Below, piece after piece: positions 7,375-14,726 of a DNA stretch of 55,484 nt (positions within the stretch are counted from its first letter, which is position 1; every line of letters starts with the position of its first letter). Under the pieces are notes generated by a model, which saw nothing but the letters and a program-made list of their open reading frames with translations, did not search any database and had not been told where the DNA came from. Position numbers and translations under genes: made by a program. The DNA is taken from the NCBI GenBank assembly GCA_003023195.1, contig PXRX01000018.1, forward strand, positions 1-55,484. Reading direction: 5' to 3'. The stretch comes from Halobacteriales archaeon QS_8_69_26. GTDB lineage: Archaea; Halobacteriota; Halobacteria; Halobacteriales; SW-7-71-33.

Positions 7375-8778
7375 TCAGTCGTCGCCGGCGGTGGCCGGCG
7401 GCCGCTCCCCGAGCATCGGCGTCCCGTCGGCCCGCGGCCCCAGGGTGGGTCCGTAGGGGGGATCGCCGTCGATCCGGCGGCGTTGCTCGTAGTCGGTCGA
7501 GCGTTCGACGGGGACCCGGCCGACCGCCCGGATCATCTCGACGTACTCCTCGAACCCGCGGTACTCGCCGTGGTCGCCGCCCGCCCGCTTCGTTATTTCC
7601 TCGCTGAGGATGGTGCCCATGAAGTCGTCGGCGCCACACGAGAGCATCTTCAGGCCCAGTTCGTCGCCGTACTTCACCCAGGAGGACTGGACGTGGTCGA
7701 CGTTGTCCAGGAACAGCCGGGAAACCGCGATCATCAGTTCGTCCTCGGCACGGGTGGCGCCGCCCTCGACCAGGCCACGGTCGTACAGGGGCGTGTTCTC
7801 GTGGACGAACGAGAGCGGGACGAACTCGGTGATGTTCCCGGTCCGGTCCTGCAGGTCCCGGACCACCTTCAGGTGCTCGACCCGGTGGGCGGCGTTCTCG
7901 ACGTGGCCGTACATGATGGTCGCGGTCATCGGCAGGCCCACCGCGGCGGCGGCCTCCATCGCCTCGACCCACTCGTCGGTACCGATCTTCCCGGGACAGA
8001 TCACCTCCCGGACCTCGTCGACGAGTATCTCCGCGGCCGTCCCGGGGACCGAGTCCAGACCCGCCGCCTTCAGGCGGCCGTACACCTCCTCGTAGGACCA
8101 GTCGGTTCCCCTGCGGGCGTGGTAGGCCTCCTCCGGCGTCATCGAGTGGAGGTGGACGTCCCCCACCGACATCGCTTCCATCTGCTCGACGTAGGTGCCC
8201 GGGTCGGTGTCGTACCGCTCCGGCGGCTTGTAGTTGACCTCCGTCGGGTCCTCGGCCGCCTCCAGGGCTTCGAGGTGTTCGTCGTCCAGCGCGAACGCCG
8301 GGTGGAGGCCGGAGACCGAACAGACCTCGTAGATCCCCAGATCCAGGGCGTCATCGACGATCTCGCGGGACTGTTCGGGAGTCTTGGTGAACCCGCCGTG
8401 GTCGTTCGAGGAGCGTGGCTCCCCGCTCGTCTCGAACCGCTGGGCGGCGTCCTTGAAGTTGCAGAACAGACAGCCCGTGTTGCAGGCGGTCGTGACGTTG
8501 TTGTTGAGGTTGGCGACGAAGGTGACCTCCTCGCCGACCACCTCGGCCCGGCGGCGGTCGGCCGCCTCGAGGACCAGTTCCTTCCGCCGGGGGTCGATCC
8601 CCTCCCGGTCGGTCCCGGTGGTGATCAACTCGACCCCGTCCGCGACGGTCAATCGGTCGCCGGCCCGGGCCTTCGCCAGTGCGTTCTCGAAGGACTGGTC
8701 GGTCTCCGGGCGGATCTCGAACTCGACGTCTGCGGCGCCGGGCGGGTCCCCGCCACCGGTCCCGGGGGCGTCGGCCAT
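7375..8778 (-). CDS. cofH: 7,8-didemethyl-8-hydroxy-5-deazariboflavin (FO) synthase subunit CofH (467 aa)
   Basis: A radical-SAM enzyme of coenzyme F420 synthesis. With CofG it joins tyrosine to 5-amino-6-ribitylaminouracil to make FO, the F420 chromophore. The CxxxCxxC cluster motif is in ACNTGCLFCNF (Cys 99, 103, 106). Family features follow: GIYEVCSVSGLHPAF, the HLHSMTPEEAYHARR region, DSVPGTAAEILVDEVR, MTATIMYGHVE and the C-terminal GGDHGEYRGFEEYVEMIR. Start set at MADAPGTGGGD at 8778. A longer frame upstream has no conserved sequence. No cofG is in the window. The substrate pathway is shared with arfC at 20892-21569. Confidence 0.93.
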   Translation of the reverse strand: MADAPGTGGGDPPGAADVEFEIRPETDQSFENALAKARAGDRLTVADGVELITTGTDREGIDPRRKELVLEAADRRRAEVVGEEVTFVANLNNNVTTACNTGCLFCNFKDAAQRFETSGEPRSSNDHGGFTKTPEQSREIVDDALDLGIYEVCSVSGLHPAFALDDEHLEALEAAEDPTEVNYKPPERYDTDPGTYVEQMEAMSVGDVHLHSMTPEEAYHARRGTDWSYEEVYGRLKAAGLDSVPGTAAEILVDEVREVICPGKIGTDEWVEAMEAAAAVGLPMTATIMYGHVENAAHRVEHLKVVRDLQDRTGNITEFVPLSFVHENTPLYDRGLVEGGATRAEDELMIAVSRLFLDNVDHVQSSWVKYGDELGLKMLSCGADDFMGTILSEEITKRAGGDHGEYRGFEEYVEMIRAVGRVPVERSTDYEQRRRIDGDPPYGPTLGPRADGTPMLGERPPATAGDD

Positions 8779-8894
8779 CGACCCGTCAAACTCGCCGGAG
8801 ACACTAAAGCCTGGCCGGTGCCGGGGGAATCGGCCGGTTCGATCCGGCGGTCCGGCAGGGATCGACCGGTCCCGTGGAACCCCAATCCGATCTA

Positions 8895-8965
8895 CTTTCA
8901 TAGAAAGAAAACTTGAATAATTGCGCGTATCGTTTCTATTTTTCCTTGAGAAGATTGAAGTAAAT
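8895..8965. promoter_or_regulatory. AT-rich divergent promoter region between cofH and the sensor kinase
   Basis: A sharp AT-rich island of about 70 bp in otherwise GC-rich DNA, holding several TATA-like stretches on both strands and a short CTTTC-ATA-GAAAG palindrome at 8908-8920. It lies about 120 bp before cofH (minus) and about 50 bp before the kinase (plus), so both genes would have untranslated leaders if they start here. Confidence 0.45.
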
Positions 8966-9013
8966 GGGCTGCATCCCTCCGGTAACCCCCGGTCGGATCC
9001 CGGCCGGGCAGCC

Positions 9014-11551
9014 ATGACAGACGACCGCTACGTCCTCTACGTCGACGGCGATCCCGACCGGCGACGCCGGGTCCGGGAGACCCTCGACGGTGCGACCGCT
9101 CGCGTCGCGACGGCCGAGGGTGCGGACCCGGCCGTCGCCACCCTCCGAGCGGAGCGAGTAGACTGCGTCGTCAGCGAGTACCGGCTCCCGGAGACCGACG
9201 GTCTCTCCTTCTACGAACGTATCGCGGCCCGCCACCCCGACGTCGCCTTCGTCCTCTACACCGGCCACGGCAGCGAGGCGCTGGCGGGCGAGGCGCTGGC
9301 GGCCGGCGTCGACGGCTACGTCCCCCGGTCGGCGTCCCCCGACACCCTCCGCGAACGGGTCGCGGCGGCCGCCGACCGGGCCCGTGCGTCGGGGACCGAC
9401 TCGCCGCGCAGCGACTCGGGGGATCGGCCCCCGAGTTCCGGAGACGTCTCGACGCCAGCGAACCCGGAACTGCCGCCCGGACCGGACACCCCGGACGGGC
9501 CGTCGATCCGGCGGGCCTTCGAGTCGCTCGGCGACGCCGTCTACGCGCTGGACGCGGACGGCTACGTCACCTGGGTCGGTGGCAAACTCGTCGAGACCTT
9601 CGGGTACGAACCCGGAGAACTGGTGGGCAGACACGTCGCGGAGTTCGTCCCCGACCCGGACCTCCGGCGTGGCGCCGGTCTGGTCGCGGAACTCCGGGCG
9701 GGGTCGGGCGACGACTACCGGACCTACGAGGCGGGCGTCCGGACGAGCGACGGCCGGCAGGTCCCCTGCGAGGTGACCCTCTCGCCGATCCCCGGCGGTG
9801 ACGGGGGCGTGGTCGGCGTGATCCGCGAGGTCACCGAGCGCAAGCGCGTCGAGCGACGGCTCCGCGAGGAGAAGCGGCGGATCCGGGCACTGCACGCCGT
9901 CGCCTCCCGGCTGGTGGGGTGTCGGTCCGAACGGGAGATCTACGAGACGACCGTCGAGGCCGCCAGGGAGGCCCTGGGCGTCGACGGCTGTGCGGTCCAC
10001 CTCGTGGAGGACGGGCGACTCCGACCCGTCTCGTACGCCCCGCCGCTGGCCCGGGGGGACGGCGGCGTCGCGAGCGGAGTCCGCAAGACACCTCCGGACC
10101 GCGGCGACTCCGACCCGGGCGACGCCGCCGTTTCCGACGGGGTCCCCGGATCGAACCCGCCCGAGCGAGCGGTGACGGTGGACCCGGCCGACCCCGGGGA
10201 TCCCCTCCCGGAGTACGCCGCCCCGCGCGAGGTGGGCGAGGCCGTGCGGGCGGCCCGCCGGACCGGCGAGAGCCGCCGGGTAGACGACTGCCGGGGGAGC
10301 GACGGCCCCGACTTCGACGGCTACCGGTCGCTGCTGGTGGTGCCGGTGGGTGAGCGGGCCGTGTTCCTGGGGACGGCCCGCGACCCCGGCGCGTTCGACG
10401 AGGAGGACGCCGACCTCGCGGAGATACTGACCGCCCACGCGACCGACGCCCTCGAACGGGTGGAGTTCGAGACCGAACTCAGGCGCGAGCGCGACCGGTT
10501 CGCCGCCCTCTTCGAGAACGTTCCCCACCCGGTGGTCAGCACGGCCCCCGAGGACGGCGAACCGCTGGTCCGGGAGGTCAACCCCGCCTTCGAGCGGACG
10601 TTCGGCCTCGCGGAGACGGACATCGTCGGGGAGTCGCTGGACGACTACCTCGTTCCAGCGGGCGAACGGGCGCGCGAGGAAGCCGCCGAGGTCAACGAAC
10701 GGGCGATGGAGGGAGACCACGTCGAGACGGAGGTCCGGCGCCGTACCGACGAGGGGTTGCGGACCTTCCTGCTGACCGCCTACCCCGTCGAACTCGACGA
10801 CAGGACCGTCGTCTTCGGGCACTACACCGACATCACCGAGCGACGGCAGCGCCGCGAGCGCCTGGAGGTCCTCAACCGGGTGCTGCGCCACGACCTGCGC
10901 AACGGGATGAACGTCGTCAAGGGGGCCGCCGAACTGCTGGCCGACCACGTCGACGAGGCCGGCCAGCCCCACGCCGACGCCATCGTCTCCCGGGCCGAGG
11001 ACCTCCTCTCGATGGCCGAGAAGACCCGGGCCGTTCAGCAAACCCTCGACAACCGCGACTCCGCCGGCCCGGTCGACGTGGCCGAGTGTGCCAGGGAGGC
11101 GGTCGCGGAGTGCCACGAGGACCACCCCGACGCAACCGTCCGGGTGGACGCCCCGGAGCGAGCGCTCGTGACCGCCGACGAGTTCGTCGACGAGGCCGTC
11201 GCGGCCCTCGTCGAGAACGCCGTCGTCCACAACGACCGCGAGACGCCCGAGGTCGCGGTCTCGGTCGACGTCGACGACCGCGCCGGACAGGTGGTCGTCG
11301 CGGTGGCCGACGACGGCCCCGGGATCCCCGAGGACGAACTGGCGCTGTTCGACGAGGACCGGGAGATCACACAGCTCAGACACGCCTCCGGCCTGGGCCT
11401 GTGGCTGGTCAACTGGGTGGTCACCCGCGCCGGCGGCGACCTGACCTTCGAGGACAACGACCCCCGGGGGACCGTCGTCGGGATCCGGCTCCCCCGCACC
11501 TTCGAACCCCCCGCGCTTGCCGACGGCGGACGGACGGACGACGCGCGGTGA
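9014..11551 (+). CDS. Multi-domain sensor histidine kinase: REC-like, PAS, GAF, PAS, HisKA, HATPase (845 aa)
   Basis: A cytoplasmic sensor with no membrane helices. Domains in order: receiver-like (1-120), PAS (about 175-285, IRRAFESLGDAVYALDADGY), GAF (about 300-460), PAS (about 475-600, ALFENVPHPVVSTAPEDGEP), histidine phosphotransfer helix (LNRVLRHDLRNGMNVVKGAA, phospho-acceptor His) and HATPase (LVENAVVHND, DDGPGIPED, ASGLGLWLVNW). In the receiver-like domain the phospho-acceptor Asp is replaced by Glu (CVVSEYRLPETDG, Glu 55) and the usual Lys is absent, so it probably cannot be phosphorylated. Start is ATG 9014 (MTDDRYVLYVDGDPDRR). The stop lies in the first unit of a tandem repeat. No cognate response regulator is adjacent, as is common in this group. 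Confidence 0.9.
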   Translation: MTDDRYVLYVDGDPDRRRRVRETLDGATARVATAEGADPAVATLRAERVDCVVSEYRLPETDGLSFYERIAARHPDVAFVLYTGHGSEALAGEALAAGVDGYVPRSASPDTLRERVAAAADRARASGTDSPRSDSGDRPPSSGDVSTPANPELPPGPDTPDGPSIRRAFESLGDAVYALDADGYVTWVGGKLVETFGYEPGELVGRHVAEFVPDPDLRRGAGLVAELRAGSGDDYRTYEAGVRTSDGRQVPCEVTLSPIPGGDGGVVGVIREVTERKRVERRLREEKRRIRALHAVASRLVGCRSEREIYETTVEAAREALGVDGCAVHLVEDGRLRPVSYAPPLARGDGGVASGVRKTPPDRGDSDPGDAAVSDGVPGSNPPERAVTVDPADPGDPLPEYAAPREVGEAVRAARRTGESRRVDDCRGSDGPDFDGYRSLLVVPVGERAVFLGTARDPGAFDEEDADLAEILTAHATDALERVEFETELRRERDRFAALFENVPHPVVSTAPEDGEPLVREVNPAFERTFGLAETDIVGESLDDYLVPAGERAREEAAEVNERAMEGDHVETEVRRRTDEGLRTFLLTAYPVELDDRTVVFGHYTDITERRQRRERLEVLNRVLRHDLRNGMNVVKGAAELLADHVDEAGQPHADAIVSRAEDLLSMAEKTRAVQQTLDNRDSAGPVDVAECAREAVAECHEDHPDATVRVDAPERALVTADEFVDEAVAALVENAVVHNDRETPEVAVSVDVDDRAGQVVVAVADDGPGIPEDELALFDEDREITQLRHASGLGLWLVNWVVTRAGGDLTFEDNDPRGTVVGIRLPRTFEPPALADGGRTDDAR

Positions 11552-11637
11552 CCACCGGAAGAACGGAGGACACCGGGTGACCACCGGAGGAGAGATGCGA
11601 CGCCGGGTGCCCCCCGGAGAAGCGGTGCGACGCCCGG
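11548..11637 (+). repeat. Three imperfect tandem repeats (29-30 bp) at the kinase stop codon
   Basis: Units begin at 11548, 11577 and 11607, each starting GTG(A/C)CC(A/C)CCGGA and ending in GACNCCGG or similar. The first unit contains the TGA stop of the kinase. Degenerate copies, no coding sense. Confidence 0.6.
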
Positions 11638-11692
11638 CGACGGCCGACCACGACGTGACGGGTTGAAGTTCCGCCACCCCCTACCCCTCGCC

Positions 11693-12460
11693 ATGTCGCT
11701 GCCCTCGCTCGCGGCGGATCCCCCGTCCCCGTTCTCGGTCGAGTACCACGAGTCGATCGGGTCGACCAACGACCGCGCCCGGGAACTGGCCGCCGAGGGG
11801 GCCGCGGACGCCGTCGTCGTGGCCGACCGGCAGACCGGCGGTCGGGGCCGGCGCGGCCGGTCGTGGACCGGTCCACAGGGTGGGATCTACGCGAGCGTCG
11901 TCCTGGCTCCGGAGCTCCCCACCGACGAGGTGCCGATGTTGACCCTGGCCGCCGGCGTGGCCGTCGCCCGGGTCGCACGCGAGGCCGGCACCGACGCGTG
12001 GATCAAGTGGCCCAACGACGTGGTCGTGCCGGTCACGGGGGAGGAGGCGCCGGGGACCGGAGACGACCCCACGCCGGAGGGAAAGCTCGCCGGGATCCTC
12101 ACGGAGCGCGTCGACGACCGGGCGGTCGTCGGGATCGGTGTCAACGCCAACGTCGACCCGGCCGACCTCCCCGACAGGGCGGTCACGCTCCGGGACCTCG
12201 TCGACGACGTCGACCGGGGCGCGTTCGTGGCCGACGTACTCGTGGAACTCGACGACCTCCGGTCGGACCCCGACGGGATCCTGCCGGCCTGGTGCGACCT
12301 CGCCCGAACCCTGGGGCAACGGGTCCGGGTCGAGACCCCCGAGGGGACCGTCGTCGGCGAGGCCGTGGGGATCGACCGTCCGGGTCGCCTGGTCGTCGAG
12401 ACCCGCGACGGGCGGGTCCAGGTCTCGACCGGCGACTGCGAGCACCTGCGACCGGCGTGA
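11693..12460 (+). CDS. birA: Biotin--[acetyl-CoA-carboxylase] ligase (255 aa)
   Basis: Catalyses ATP-dependent biotinyl-AMP formation and transfer to the Lys of a biotin carrier protein. The catalytic core is clear: SIGSTNDRARELAAEG, the adenylate loop GGRGRRGRSW, GGIYASVVL, the IKWPNDVVV motif, KLAGILTE and VVGIGVNANVD, then a small C-terminal SH3-like domain (VRVETPEGTVVGEAVGIDRPGRL). It lacks the N-terminal DNA-binding domain of bifunctional BirA, so it is a plain ligase. Start at ATG 11693 (MSLPSLAADP), where homology begins. An insert between PNDVVV and KLAGIL (VTGEEAPGTGDDPTPEG) is longer than usual. Confidence 0.93.
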   Translation: MSLPSLAADPPSPFSVEYHESIGSTNDRARELAAEGAADAVVVADRQTGGRGRRGRSWTGPQGGIYASVVLAPELPTDEVPMLTLAAGVAVARVAREAGTDAWIKWPNDVVVPVTGEEAPGTGDDPTPEGKLAGILTERVDDRAVVGIGVNANVDPADLPDRAVTLRDLVDDVDRGAFVADVLVELDDLRSDPDGILPAWCDLARTLGQRVRVETPEGTVVGEAVGIDRPGRLVVETRDGRVQVSTGDCEHLRPA

Positions 12461-12589
12461 ACTCCGACCCCGGTCCCGACGGACGGGGTCTGCCGGGACC
12501 CCCTTTCCCACCCCGGCCCCCGAAACAACCGCCGGGCGTACCCACCGAAGCGAAAGGCCGATTGCCCCGCGTGCACGAACCACGGTACG

Positions 12590-12820
12590 ATGTCAGAGCG
12601 ACCGGATCCCGACGACCCCCGCGAGGAACCCGGCTCGGCGGTCAACGACGCGCTACGGATCGTCAGCGAGTCGGCGTTCGGGGTGCTCATCGCCCTGGCC
12701 GGCCTGGTGGTCGTCGCCTGGGGACTCCTGGTGGCCGACCAGAGCGTCGCCGCGGGCACGGTCGTGATACTGTTCGGCGTGCTGGTGGTCGCCGGCGGGG
12801 CCTGGGTCGTCCAGGGGTAG
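12590..12820 (+). CDS. Small two-helix membrane protein (76 aa)
   Basis: An acidic, Pro-rich N-terminus (MSERPDPDDPREEPGSA) is followed by two membrane helices with a short turn (ESAFGVLIALAGLVVVAWG and TVVILFGVLVVAGGAWVV). It has no charged residues inside the helices and no catalytic motif. Such small haloarchaeal membrane proteins are common and unassigned. It stands 129 bp after birA and converges with the zinc protein at 12826. Confidence 0.7.
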   Translation: MSERPDPDDPREEPGSAVNDALRIVSESAFGVLIALAGLVVVAWGLLVADQSVAAGTVVILFGVLVVAGGAWVVQG

Positions 12821-12825
12821 GAGGG

Positions 12826-13116
12826 TCAGTCCTCGACGCGCCCGTAGCGCTCCTCGACCAGTCCGCAGTACCACTCCAGGAAGGTGTCGTCGTCGTTCTC
12901 GCCGGCGTCGACCTCACCCAGCAGCCCTTCCAGTTTGTCGCGGGGCTGGTGACACAGTTCGCGGTGACAGGCCTTGCAGAGGTACTCGAACTCCTTGTCC
13001 ACCCGGTCCCAGCGGTCCCCGTGTTTGTCGTACTCGCGGGCGTCCTCGCGGACGGTCCGCGTCCCGCAGGCGATGCAGGTGACGGGATCCTTCCCGTCCC
13101 GCCCGGAACCGAACAT
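12826..13116 (-). CDS. Small zinc-binding protein with two Cys pairs (96 aa)
   Basis: The sequence has a first knuckle CIACGTRTV (CxxC near residue 14) and a second LCKACHRELCHQP (CxxC with following His and Cys), a treble-clef or HNH-like zinc site. Between them is REYDKHGDRWDRVDKEFEY. The C-terminus is acidic and helical. The layout recalls small haloarchaeal zinc-ribbon/HNH-like proteins, but the HNH catalytic pattern is incomplete, so I do not call a nuclease. It is probably cytoplasmic. Stop is 6 bp from the convergent membrane protein's stop. Confidence 0.7.
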   Translation of the reverse strand: MFGSGRDGKDPVTCIACGTRTVREDAREYDKHGDRWDRVDKEFEYLCKACHRELCHQPRDKLEGLLGEVDAGENDDDTFLEWYCGLVEERYGRVED

Positions 13117-13432
13117 GGTCGAACCGTGGATCCGGCCTCACTTAGCGCTTGCGTGGCATCGTCCGGGTCGCCCTCCGACCGCCGACCCCGGACCGCTCCG
13201 GATCCTCCGGACGGGAGCGGGGTTCGATCCGAAGGGATCGGAACCGGACGGGGAGGATCGAACCCGGACCAGGGGGTCCGGACCGGGGGATCGATGTCGG
13301 ACCACGAGACCCCGGACCCGGCCATCGAGGTGGATCTGCACGTTACAGTAAATTTACTGTAAGCGTGGCCGACCCGACTGGATCCACGCCGAGAACGGTC
13401 GATTTATCGGTCGGCCCCGCCACGGTGCGGGT
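13117..13432. other. 316-bp intergenic region
   Basis: Holds the divergent promoters of the zinc protein (minus) and the PUA gene (plus). Much of 13190-13310 is made of short GGATC/GGACC-rich direct and inverted repeats. It contains the tandem-palindrome operator at 13343-13362 and a TATA-like GATTTATCG about 27 bp before the ATG at 13433. No gene is seen. Confidence 0.5.
13343..13362 (+). promoter_or_regulatory. Tandem-palindrome operator, site a
   Basis: TTACAGTAAATTTACTGTAA: two 9-bp palindromes TTACnGTAA separated by 2 bp (11-bp phase) and also a full dyad. It ends 70 bp before the PUA gene start. The same arrangement occurs at 21651, 29570 and 51103. The regulator is unknown. Confidence 0.6.
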
Positions 13433-13912
13433 ATGCAGGTCAAGTCCCGGCACCACCTCCGGTCGGACGCGGTCGCCGACCTGGAGTCGACCATCGCGGA
13501 CGCCCTCGGCGTCGACCTGGAGGGCGACACCTACGAACTGGTGGAGTTCGAGGGCGACGCGGCCGACGTGGTCCTCGTCGACGGCGACCCCCTCGTGGTC
13601 TACGTCGAGGGGACGCCGTTCCTCACCGTCCGCGGGACGAACGCCCACCCGCCGACCCGCCGGGTCGTCACCGTCGACGCCGGCGCGATATCGTTCGTCA
13701 GCGACGGCGCGGACGTGATGCGCCCGGGCATCGTCGAGGCCGACCCCGTCATCGCGGAGGGCGACCTCGTGGCGGTGAACGAGGAGTCCCACGGGAAGTT
13801 CCTCGCGGTCGGCCGCGCCCTGGTCGACGGCGAGGAGATGCCCGGCGACGAGGGCCGGGTCGTCGAGTCGGTCCACCACGTCGGCGACGACCTCTACGAG
13901 TTCTCGCCCTGA
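13433..13912 (+). CDS. PUA-domain RNA-binding protein, MCT-1-like (159 aa)
   Basis: A compact two-part protein: an N-terminal KSRHHLRSDAVADLESTI domain and a C-terminal PUA domain with the typical MRPGIVEADPVIAEGDLVAV and FLAVGRALVDGEEM pattern. The archaeal family is related to the MCT-1/Tma20 translation factors and to the RNA-binding tails of archaeosine and pseudouridine enzymes. It probably binds structured RNA in the cytoplasm, but the exact target is not visible. Start at ATG 13433, about 27 bp after a TATA-like element, suggesting a leaderless transcript. The VanZ-like gene follows after 5 bp. Confidence 0.8.
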   Translation: MQVKSRHHLRSDAVADLESTIADALGVDLEGDTYELVEFEGDAADVVLVDGDPLVVYVEGTPFLTVRGTNAHPPTRRVVTVDAGAISFVSDGADVMRPGIVEADPVIAEGDLVAVNEESHGKFLAVGRALVDGEEMPGDEGRVVESVHHVGDDLYEFSP

Positions 13913-13917
13913 CCGCC

Positions 13918-14475
13918 GTGGCTCCCCGGTCCGACCGCGGGTCGCGGGACGGCCCTCCACCCGACGACGGATCCCGGGGCGATCCTCCGGTCGGCGACGG
14001 ATCCCCGGCTGGCCCCCCACCCGACGACTGCTCCGGGGACGATACGCCGTCCGACCCGGGATCCGGGGACGGTGACCGGACCCGCCGGTGGGTCGTGGTC
14101 GCCGCCCTGGCCGCCGGCCTCGCCGTCGCCTCGGCGCTGCCCGCGGGGTCCGCGCCGCTCGACGCGACGGGACCCCTCGGGGTCGCCGCCGACAAGTGGA
14201 TCCACGCCGGGGGCTACGCCGTCCTGGCCGCCGCCGTGGCGGCAACGCTGGGCCGTCGACCCGGTGCCCGGGTCGTCCTCCTCGTCCTCCTGGCGGTCGT
14301 CGGGTTCGGACTGGGCGTCGAGGGCGTGCAGGCGGTTCTCCCCTGGCGGGACGGCGCCCCCGGCGACGCGGCCGCCAACGCCGCCGGCGCGGCCCTCGCC
14401 CTCGCCGCCTGGTGGGGACGGGCGGCCCTCGGGGAGCGGACGGGGGCGGCCGGTCAGGAGGCCGACTCCGGGTGA
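13918..14475 (+). CDS. VanZ-like membrane protein with low-complexity N-terminus (185 aa)
   Basis: The C-terminal 130 residues have the VanZ-like layout: a first membrane helix (RRWVVVAALAAGLAVASALP), the DKWIHAGGYAVLAAAVAATL motif, a third helix (VVLLVLLAVVGFGLGVEGVQ) with VLPWRDGAPGDAAANAAGAA and a last helix. In VanZ proteins the Asp/His/Glu residues in and near the membrane are conserved, but the molecular role is unsettled. The first 55 residues are an Asp/Pro/Ser repeat (PPPDDGS and PPPDDCS motifs), probably flexible. Start assumed at GTG 13918. A shorter form starting within the repeat is possible. Confidence 0.7.
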   Translation: MAPRSDRGSRDGPPPDDGSRGDPPVGDGSPAGPPPDDCSGDDTPSDPGSGDGDRTRRWVVVAALAAGLAVASALPAGSAPLDATGPLGVAADKWIHAGGYAVLAAAVAATLGRRPGARVVLLVLLAVVGFGLGVEGVQAVLPWRDGAPGDAAANAAGAALALAAWWGRAALGERTGAAGQEADSG

Positions 14476-14481
14476 GGGGCC

Positions 14482-14598
14482 GTCACGCGCCGCCGGCTCG
14501 AGGAGCTGAACGACGCCGTTCGGGACTGGGCGGCCGGCGAGCTGACGACCGACCAGCTCCAGGAGGTCATCGTAGTCTGGGCCTCTGGCTACGGCTAA
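14482..14598 (+). pseudogene. Dockerin-like C-terminal fragment of a surface protein
   Basis: The frame encodes VTRRRLEELNDAVRDWAAG then ELTTDQLQEVIVVWASGYG and a stop. This matches the last residues of the surface protein that follows (ELRAAIGDWAADVITTDELN then VVVGVWASGG). It has no start codon and no upstream domain, so it is a gene relic, most likely from duplication or partial deletion of a neighbouring surface-protein gene. Confidence 0.65.
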
Positions 14599-14691
14599 CG
14601 GCCCCGGTCACCGGGGTCGAGTACGGATCGCACGATCACGCGGCCGGTTCCGTTCGTCGGCCGCGAACCGCGCAACGGGGACGGTCGGGGA

Positions 14692-14726
14692 CTGAATTTA
14701 AGGTGATCGACGGTAACTGGTTCGTG
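14692..14726 (+). promoter_or_regulatory. Promoter of the surface-protein gene
   Basis: A TATA-like GAATTTAAGG centred near 14698 lies about 29 bp before the ATG at 14727, the spacing expected for a leaderless haloarchaeal gene. Confidence 0.45.

Noticed and set aside
6634..8916. Long plus-strand open frame (760 codons) opposite the gene at 6697 and cofH
   Set aside because: It is antisense to a clear radical-SAM gene, has no conserved motif and is Arg/Val/Gly-biased, as expected of the complement of GC-rich codons.
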